Of a stretch of 5,159 bases of DNA, positions 1 through 5,159 are shown one piece after another. Position 1 is the first letter of the stretch. Each line of letters starts with the position of its first letter. The position numbers and the translations under genes are program-made. Location: NCBI GenBank assembly GCA_020442965.1, contig JAGRJB010000046.1, forward strand, positions 1-5,159. The letters run 5' to 3'. The stretch is from Pseudomonadales bacterium (GTDB taxonomy: Bacteria > Pseudomonadota > Gammaproteobacteria > Steroidobacterales > Steroidobacteraceae). The notes beneath the pieces were generated by a model. It worked only from the letters and a program-made list of their open reading frames with translations. It was not told where the DNA came from and searched no databases.

Positions 1-1
1 G

Positions 2-2566
2 ATCGTCGTCAAGTTTGGCGGCACTAGCGTCTCGTCACTGCCGAACTGGCGCAATATTGCCGCTGTCGTGCGCGCTCGCCAGTCTGACGGCGCTCGAGTA
101 TTCGTGGTGCATTCGGCCGTTACCGGTATCACGGATCAACTCGAGAAGTTGCTGGTCAACGCGATCGACGGCAACGCGGAGGAGTCGCTGCGAGCGATCG
201 AACAGCGCCACCGCACGCTCGCTGCGGAGTTGGGAATCGAGCCGGGCGCTCCAGTGGAGCGGCAATTTGCCGAGCTGCGGCAGCTGGCCGACCAGGTCGC
301 CTCTGCGGGCAGCGCGAGCGATCGTATCCGCGCTTCGATTCTTGCAAGTGGTGAGTTGCTAGCGACGATGCTGGGCTACCAATATCTCGAGTCAGCGCAA
401 ATTCCCGTGACGTGGCTCGATGCGCGCAACATGCTGCACGCGGATGAGCGCCCCAACGCCTCGGCCAAAGCGTCAGTGCTCTCCGCCACTTGCGATTTTG
501 CACCCGACCACGCGCTCGAGCTGCGTCTGGCGAGCACGACTGCGGTGATCATCACGCAGGGGTTTATCGCAAGCGACGCTGCGGGCAATACGGTACTGTT
601 GGGCCGTGGCGGATCCGATACATCGGCCGCGTACTTTGCCGCCAAGCTGCGCGCACGGCAGCTCGAGATCTGGACCGATGTCCCGGGAATGTTCAGCGCA
701 AATCCACGCTCGACGCCCACCGCACGACTCCTGCAGGCACTGCACTACGACGAGGCGCAGGAAATAGCCTCGAACGGCGCCAAGGTACTGCATCCCAGGT
801 GCATCCTGCCCGCTCGCCAACACCGCATTCCGATCTACGTATTCTCGACGCAGACGCCGACCCTGCGCGGCACGTCCATTTCGGCGGACGCAGGCACGGG
901 TGCGGCGCAGGTCAAGGCGATCTGCCTGAAGAAGGGCATTACGCTAGTCTCGCTCGAGAGTCCGGGGATGTGGCATCAGGTCGGCTTTTTGGCGGACGCG
1001 TTCCAGATCTTCAAGCAGCACGGCATGTCGGTCGATCTGGTCTCGACGTCCGAAACGAACGTCACCGTGTCGCTCGATCCAGCCGCCAACACGCTCGATG
1101 ACAAATTGTTAGCTGGCCTGCTCGATGATCTAGGCAAGCTGTGTCGAGCTCGCGTTATCGGGCCCTGTGCCTCGGTGTCGTTGGTGGGACGCAACATCCG
1201 CGCAATTCTGCATCGTCTCGGCGGTGCCTTCGAGCTGTTCGAGGAGCAGAAGATCTACCTCGTTTCGCAGGCGGCTAACGACCTGAACTTCACCTTCGTA
1301 GTCGATGAGCGCCAGGGAGACAGGCTGGTCAATCAGCTGCATGACCTATTGATTCAGGCCCTGCCCGACGACCCGGTCATGGGACCCACCTGGGAACAAC
1401 TGTTTCGCGGCCCCGACAGCGCTCAGCCACAGACGACCCCGGTCTGGTGGCAGCAGAAGCGGGCGCAACTCCTGGATCTCATGCGGGAGCGTGACGCGGC
1501 CTACGTTTACGACGCGGCGACGGTTCGTGCGGCCGCTGGCAATCTGCTCAGTCTACGATCCGTCGATCGTGTGCTCTTCGCCATCAAGGCAAACCCCAAC
1601 GCCGAAATCTTGCGCGCGGTGCACGCTGCAGGACTGAGTTTCGAATGCGTTTCGATCGGCGAAGTCGGGCGTGTGCTGAGCATCCTGCCGAATCTGGCGC
1701 CCGAGCGAATCCTGTTCACACCCAATTTCGCGCCGCGGACCGAGTACGAGCAGGCGTTGCAGCTGGGCGTGCATGTCACGCTGGACAATCGCTATCCGCT
1801 CGACGCCTGGCCCGAGCTCTTTCAGGGGCGCGCAGTGCTACTGCGCATCGACACGGGCATTGGGCGCGGTCATCATCAGCATGTCCGCACCGCAGGCGTC
1901 GACGCCAAGTTCGGTATTCCTCTTGAGCATCTGCATGACGTCGTGCGTCTCGTCGAGTCGTCCGGTACGCACGTCATCGGACTGCATGCTCACGCGGGCA
2001 GCGGCGTGTTCGATGTCGGAAATTGGCGCGAAATTGGTGAGTTGTTAGCGCAGATCGCCGCACGTTTTCCGGACGTACGTATTGTCGACGTCGGCGGCGG
2101 CCTCGGCGTACCGGACAGGCACGGCGTGCCGCAGCTCGACGTTCGCGCGCTGGATCTCGAGTTGCGGGAGGTGAAGCGCAAGGTCGGCGAGGTGGCACTG
2201 TGGATCGAACCGGGGCGCTATCTCGTGGCGGCGGCGGGCGTGCTGCTCGCCAAAGTGACGCAGACCAAGCAAAAGGGCTCGGTCCGCTACGTCGGTGTCG
2301 CGACGGGTATGAATTCGCTGCTGCGGCCGGCGTTGTATGGCGCGCATCACGATATCGCCAACCTTACGCGCATAGACGAGCCGGCCGACCAGTTAGTGCA
2401 CGTCGTGGGGCCGATCTGCGAGAGTGCCGATTTCCTCGGCCATGACAGGATGTTGCAGGCGAGTCGCGAGGGCGATGTGCTCGCAATCGCGACTGCGGGC
2501 GCCTATGGTCATGCGATGTCATCGCATTACAACCTGCGGGACCCGGCCGAAGAGATAGTCATCTGA
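2..2566 (+). CDS. lysAC: Bifunctional aspartate kinase / diaminopimelate decarboxylase (5' end outside window)
   Basis: Fusion enzyme of lysine synthesis, presumably cytoplasmic: the N-terminal half phosphorylates aspartate and the C-terminal half decarboxylates meso-diaminopimelate to lysine. The frame is open from base 2, giving 854 residues to the TGA stop; the reading already starts at IVVKFGGTSV, so only about 5-15 residues should be missing. Kinase signs, numbered from the first residue in the window: KFGGTSV 4-10, SGE 116-118, GRGGSDTSA 201-209, WTDVPG 224-229, KVLHPR 261-266. Two ACT domains follow at about 313-385 and 389-455; the pocket-like MWHQVGFLA (from 323) and SVDL (from 343) resemble lysine-sensitive AKIII. 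After a linker the decarboxylase starts near 490: PLP lysine K529 in FAIKANPN, HAHAGS 662-667, GGGLG 698-702, EPGR 736-739, RPALYG 775-780, catalytic-type cysteine C806 in GPICES, AGAYG 832-836. Both halves look complete with no frameshift. The fusion is known from Xanthomonas relatives. An internal GTG at 68 is not the start, because the conserved kinase motif lies upstream of it. Confidence 0.96.
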   Translation: MVVKFGGTSVSSLPNWRNIAAVVRARQSDGARVFVVHSAVTGITDQLEKLLVNAIDGNAEESLRAIEQRHRTLAAELGIEPGAPVERQFAELRQLADQVASAGSASDRIRASILASGELLATMLGYQYLESAQIPVTWLDARNMLHADERPNASAKASVLSATCDFAPDHALELRLASTTAVIITQGFIASDAAGNTVLLGRGGSDTSAAYFAAKLRARQLEIWTDVPGMFSANPRSTPTARLLQALHYDEAQEIASNGAKVLHPRCILPARQHRIPIYVFSTQTPTLRGTSISADAGTGAAQVKAICLKKGITLVSLESPGMWHQVGFLADAFQIFKQHGMSVDLVSTSETNVTVSLDPAANTLDDKLLAGLLDDLGKLCRARVIGPCASVSLVGRNIRAILHRLGGAFELFEEQKIYLVSQAANDLNFTFVVDERQGDRLVNQLHDLLIQALPDDPVMGPTWEQLFRGPDSAQPQTTPVWWQQKRAQLLDLMRERDAAYVYDAATVRAAAGNLLSLRSVDRVLFAIKANPNAEILRAVHAAGLSFECVSIGEVGRVLSILPNLAPERILFTPNFAPRTEYEQALQLGVHVTLDNRYPLDAWPELFQGRAVLLRIDTGIGRGHHQHVRTAGVDAKFGIPLEHLHDVVRLVESSGTHVIGLHAHAGSGVFDVGNWREIGELLAQIAARFPDVRIVDVGGGLGVPDRHGVPQLDVRALDLELREVKRKVGEVALWIEPGRYLVAAAGVLLAKVTQTKQKGSVRYVGVATGMNSLLRPALYGAHHDIANLTRIDEPADQLVHVVGPICESADFLGHDRMLQASREGDVLAIATAGAYGHAMSSHYNLRDPAEEIVI

Positions 2567-2577
2567 ACGTCCGACGC

Positions 2578-3774
2578 GTGCCAGCAGGAGCGCTGCCTCG
2601 CACGGTCTGGACCTTCGCGATCGTTTCGCTCCTGAACGATGCCGCCAGCGAGATGATTGCGCCGTTGTTGCCGATCTTTCTCACGGCGACGCTCGGCGCT
2701 GGACCGGCGATCGTCGCATTGATCGAGGCCGCTGCTGATGCTGTTAGCAGTGTGTTGAAGTTGTTTGCGGGGCGTTGGCACGATCGCGGCGTCAGCGGCC
2801 GTGGACTGATCCAGGGCGGCTACGGTCTTGCCAACCTCGTCCGGCCGCTCATCGCATTTGCGTCCTCGTGGGCGCTGGTGTTGACGCTGCGGCTGCTCGA
2901 TCGTATCGGCAAAGGCATGCGGACAGCGCCGCGCGATGCGCTGTTGAGCCGCAGCGTTTCGCCGGAGCTTCTGGGGCGTGCATTCGGGTTGCATCGGGCT
3001 TTCGATCACACCGGCGCGATGATCGGCCCCATCGTCGCGACGCTGCTGTTGGCGGCGGGCGTCGACATGCGCACGGTCTTCTTGTTAGCCGGCGTGTTCG
3101 GTATGTGCGTGATGGCTACGCTGTTCGTAGGTCTGCGATCTGACGAGGTTCACGATCTTGAGCCAGCACGTCGCGCGCGGCCTGCTGCTCCAGGCGCCCC
3201 AACAGCGCTGCGTTTCAGTGCGTTACAGCCGCAGGCGCGCGCCTTGCTGGCCGCGGTGGCGGTGTTGGCCGCTGCCGCTGTGCCCGAGGCGATGGTGGTG
3301 TTGTGGGCGGTAGATCGCGGACTTGCCGTGCAGTGGATTCCGTTGCTGTGGGCAGCCGCGCACGGCTTGAAGGCACTGGCCGCCTGGCGCTGTGGTCACT
3401 GGGTCGATCGCTTTTCGGCCAGAGGCGTGCTGAGTATCGGCTGGCCGCTGCGGGTCGCGGCGCTGTTGTTGTTGGCATTCGCAGATACCGATGGATTGGG
3501 CGTGTGGTTAGCTTTTGCACTCTATTCGGTGTCGCTCGCCTCCACCGAGGCGGCGGAACGTGCTCTGCTTGCTGAATCGGTACCGAACGAAATGCGCGGC
3601 ACGGGCTACGGTCTATTCAATTTGGTAACCGGACTCGCCGCGTTGCCGGGCGCTGCGCTGATCGGCGGTTTGTGGCAAGGAATTGGATCGACGGTCGCTC
3701 TGGCAACGTCGGCAGCGGTTTCCGCAGGGGCCTGCCTGTTAGCCGCTAGACTCGTGCGGCGTGACGCGCACTGA
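2578..3774 (+). CDS. MFS permease, substrate unknown
   Basis: Inner-membrane secondary transporter of 398 residues, the usual length for a 12-helix MFS protein. Hydrophobic stretches fill both halves and are split by a polar, Arg/Pro/Ala-rich central loop at about residues 186-215, as expected between helices 6 and 7. MFS motif-A-like loops appear twice: GRWHDRG (65-71) between helices 2 and 3, and GHWVDRF (273-279) in the second half. LLNDAASEMIAPLLP (18-32) and DRIGKGMRTAPRDAL (108-122) are characteristic of one MFS subgroup often annotated only as MFS transporter, so no substrate is assigned. The proposed start is a GTG 11 bases after the lysAC stop; I see no good Shine-Dalgarno sequence before it, so translation may depend on coupling to lysAC. 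The next clear Met codon is residue 26, inside the first conserved segment, so a much later start is unlikely; a CTG at 2563 is possible. The 3' end overlaps hisIE on the other strand by 29 bases. Export of lysine or a related compound is only a guess from position. Confidence 0.9.
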   Translation: MPAGALPRTVWTFAIVSLLNDAASEMIAPLLPIFLTATLGAGPAIVALIEAAADAVSSVLKLFAGRWHDRGVSGRGLIQGGYGLANLVRPLIAFASSWALVLTLRLLDRIGKGMRTAPRDALLSRSVSPELLGRAFGLHRAFDHTGAMIGPIVATLLLAAGVDMRTVFLLAGVFGMCVMATLFVGLRSDEVHDLEPARRARPAAPGAPTALRFSALQPQARALLAAVAVLAAAAVPEAMVVLWAVDRGLAVQWIPLLWAAAHGLKALAAWRCGHWVDRFSARGVLSIGWPLRVAALLLLAFADTDGLGVWLAFALYSVSLASTEAAERALLAESVPNEMRGTGYGLFNLVTGLAALPGAALIGGLWQGIGSTVALATSAAVSAGACLLAARLVRRDAH

Positions 3775-4369
3775 GTTCATCAACGATGGCGCCAAGCGGA
3801 ATGTTGCGACTCTTGAGCAACAACAGCGTATGGAATAGGAGATCAGCAGCTTCCGCAATCACCGCTGTATCGGATTCTCCAGCGCCCGCGAGCGCCAGTT
3901 CAACACCTTCCTCGCCCACTTTCTGTGCGATGCGTTTTGCACCCTGGGCGAATAGGCCAGCGGTGTAACTATCCGCTGGGCGTTCCGTCATTCGTCGCTG
4001 CAGGATTCCCTCCAACTCGGCGAGGAACGCCAACTTCTCGGCGGGCGTCTGCGGCTCCTCGCCGAAGCAGGTACGGGTCCCGCGGTGGCACGCGGGGCCG
4101 CGCGGCTGCGCGAGGATCAACAGGCAGTCGCGATCGCAATCGACCGCGAGGTCGACGACATCGAGGTAATTCCCTGAAGTCTCACCTTTCTCCCATAAAC
4201 GCTGCTTGCTGCGACTATAGAACACCGCTCGACGGCGCTGTATTGTGGCCGCGACAGCGGCGGCGTCCATGTAGCCGACCATCAGCACAGCTCCGGTGAT
4301 GGCGTGCTGGACGACCGCCGTAACCAGACCGCTGCCCTTGCTGAAGTCGAGTGTGCTGATATCTAACAT
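3746..4369 (-). CDS. hisIE: Bifunctional phosphoribosyl-AMP cyclohydrolase / phosphoribosyl-ATP pyrophosphatase
   Basis: Cytoplasmic enzyme of 207 residues carrying out steps 2 and 3 of histidine synthesis: the HisE part hydrolyses phosphoribosyl-ATP to phosphoribosyl-AMP and the HisI part opens its purine ring to give ProFAR. The HisI domain comes first (about 1-110): YSRSK (51-55), [10 protein letters not shown] (58-67), then DCDRDC (77-82), which carries the metal-binding aspartates D77, D79 and D81 and cysteine C78, and CHRGTRTCF (94-102), giving cysteines C94 and C101 of the zinc site. The HisE domain (about 115-207) has SYTAGLF (134-140), QKVGEEGVE (149-157) and [13 protein letters not shown] (173-185). 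The start is the ATG at 4367-4369, which has a strong Shine-Dalgarno site; an in-frame extension further upstream runs through hisF and is not credible. The gene overlaps the hisF stop by 7 bases, so translation is probably coupled. The TAG stop lies inside the 3' end of the convergent permease gene. The fused form is usual in gammaproteobacteria. Confidence 0.96.
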   Translation of the reverse strand: MLDISTLDFSKGSGLVTAVVQHAITGAVLMVGYMDAAAVAATIQRRRAVFYSRSKQRLWEKGETSGNYLDVVDLAVDCDRDCLLILAQPRGPACHRGTRTCFGEEPQTPAEKLAFLAELEGILQRRMTERPADSYTAGLFAQGAKRIAQKVGEEGVELALAGAGESDTAVIAEAADLLFHTLLLLKSRNIPLGAIVDELSARHAARV

Positions 4370-5159
4370 CTGTGTCCTCCTGACGATCGTTCGGTGGGTC
4401 TGATCGCAATGCCCGCCTGCAAGAGTTGCAGTTTGAGGTCGCGAATCTTGATCTGGCCGGAGTGAAACACGCTGGCAGCCAGTGCAGCGTCCACCTGCGA
4501 ACACTCGAACACATCGCGAAAATGAACGACTGCGCCCGCGCCACCCGATGCGACGAGCGGCACGTTACAAAGCGCGCGAACAGCGCAGAGCTGCGGCAGA
4601 TCGTACCCCTGACGGACACCGTCGCTCGCCATGCAGTTGAGCACGATTTCGCCCGCACCGCGCTGCTGGACCTCCGTAATCCATTGCAGCGTAGCGCGGC
4701 CCGCGGCTCCGCTCAGCTTCGGGTCGCCGGTGAAGTGGTGCACTTGGTAGCCCGCGGCGGTCGTTTGACTGTCGATCCCGACGACTACGCACTGTGAACC
4801 AAAGCGGGCGGCGAGACGATCGATGAGCGACGGATCGGCGAGGGCGGGTGTGTTGACCGAGATCTTCTCAGCGCCGGCGTTCAGGATTGCTTCGGCGTCT
4901 TCGACCGACCGGATACCACCTGCGACGCAAAACGGAATGTCGAGCACGGCCGCAATCCGGCCGATCCAGGCTCGATCGACCGAACGACCCTGTGGACTGG
5001 CGGTGATGTCATAGAATACAAGTTCGTCTGCGCCTTCGTCGCGGTAGCGGCAGGCGAGTTCCAGTATGTCACCCACGATCCGGTGTTCTCGAAACCGTAC
5101 TCCCTTGACGACCTGTCCATCGCGCACGTCCAGGCAGGGAATTATGCGTTTGGCAAGAA
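4363..5159 (-). CDS. hisF: Imidazole glycerol phosphate synthase, cyclase subunit (5' end outside window)
   Basis: HisF is the (beta-alpha)8-barrel subunit that, with the glutaminase HisH, turns PRFAR and ammonia into imidazole glycerol phosphate and AICAR. The window holds 264 full residues up to a TAG stop, starting [11 protein letters not shown]. Numbered from that leucine, the catalytic aspartates are D10 (CLDV) and D129 (VVVGIDSQ), matching D11 and D130 of the Thermotoga enzyme after a one-residue shift. Other signs are [11 protein letters not shown] (44-54), VAGGI (78-82) and KISVNTPAL (98-106), then [11 protein letters not shown] and [11 protein letters not shown] phosphate-binding loops and LAASVFHSG further on. 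The codon before the first leucine is NTT, which cannot be Met, so the true start is at least two codons further out. The GTG at 5125-5127 is inside the conserved CLDV-R segment and is not the start. The C-terminus carries a polar tail (about ten residues) whose DNA also contains the hisIE ribosome-binding site. hisH and hisA would be expected upstream, to the right. Confidence 0.95.
   Translation of the reverse strand, partial: LAKRIIPCLDVRDGQVVKGVRFREHRIVGDILELACRYRDEGADELVFYDITASPQGRSVDRAWIGRIAAVLDIPFCVAGGIRSVEDAEAILNAGAEKISVNTPALADPSLIDRLAARFGSQCVVVGIDSQTTAAGYQVHHFTGDPKLSGAAGRATLQWITEVQQRGAGEIVLNCMASDGVRQGYDLPQLCAVRALCNVPLVASGGAGAVVHFRDVFECSQVDAALAASVFHSGQIKIRDLKLQLLQAGIAIRPTERSSGGHRC
4376..4381 (-). 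promoter_or_regulatory. Ribosome-binding site of hisIE
   Basis: On the minus strand this reads AGGAGG, a perfect Shine-Dalgarno core, six bases before the hisIE ATG (4367-4369). It sits within the last codons of hisF and fixes the hisIE start. A ribosome ending hisF at 4363 would stop directly on the hisIE start, so both re-initiation and independent loading are possible. Confidence 0.88.

Noticed and set aside
490..1101. 203-residue open frame on the plus strand inside lysAC
   Set aside because: It is out of frame with the kinase, whose motifs (GRGGSDTSA, WTDVPG, KVLHPR) are coded in the same bases; Arg/Ala-rich shadow of GC-rich codons.
2743..2748. GTTAGC as an operator or repeat element
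   Set aside because: The copies are scattered through coding sequence with no regular spacing; codon-pair preference explains most of them, so no site is annotated.
2527..3009. 160-residue open frame on the minus strand under the lysAC/permease junction
   Set aside because: It lies antisense across the end of one real gene and the first conserved helices of another. Its composition is Arg/Gln-rich as expected for a shadow frame, and it resembles no family I recognise.
3742..3760. Possible terminator hairpin GCCGC / GCGGC near the convergent gene ends
   Set aside because: The stem is only five base pairs with a nine-base loop, no T-run follows on either strand, and both arms lie in coding sequence.
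4370..4504. Longer N-terminus for hisIE (252 residues from a start at 4504)
   Set aside because: The extra 45 codons are inside hisF in another frame, the HisI domain normally begins near the ATG at 4369, and AGGAGG is placed correctly for that ATG.

Overview
The window is densely coding DNA (GC roughly 60% or a little above, by eye) from a bacterial chromosome, with four protein genes and almost no intergenic space. An aspartate kinase fused to diaminopimelate decarboxylase, together with a fused HisIE next to HisF, points to a gammaproteobacterium of the Xanthomonadales/Lysobacterales type or a near relative. That placement rests on remembered family architecture, not on a search.

Layout: positions 2-2566 (+) hold most of a bifunctional lysAC gene whose first few codons lie before the window. 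It is followed after 11 bases by a major facilitator superfamily (MFS) permease at 2578-3774 (+), probably in the same transcript. The other half is on the minus strand: hisF (4363-5159, its start lies beyond the right edge) followed by hisIE (3746-4369), overlapping hisF by 7 bases. The plus- and minus-strand units converge, and the 3' ends of the permease and hisIE overlap by 29 bases. No stretch over 300 bases lacks a gene. I see no tRNA, rRNA, CRISPR array, insertion sequence or convincing factor-independent terminator.

Function: the lysAC product would catalyse the first step of the aspartate pathway (aspartate to aspartyl phosphate) and the last step of lysine synthesis (meso-diaminopimelate to lysine). 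HisF and HisIE supply three activities in the middle and early part of histidine synthesis. HisE and HisI convert phosphoribosyl-ATP to ProFAR, and HisF (with HisH, not in the window) closes the imidazole ring. The permease has no substrate that can be read from sequence; its tight coupling to lysAC is the only clue.

This is mostly ordinary housekeeping amino-acid biosynthesis. I found no evidence of an undescribed system. The points worth a second look are the permease linked to lysAC, the convergent gene overlap, a near-complete but altered lysine-binding pocket in the kinase, a displaced hisF start, and two sequence-word biases (CGATCG, and Leu TTA codons always followed by G).
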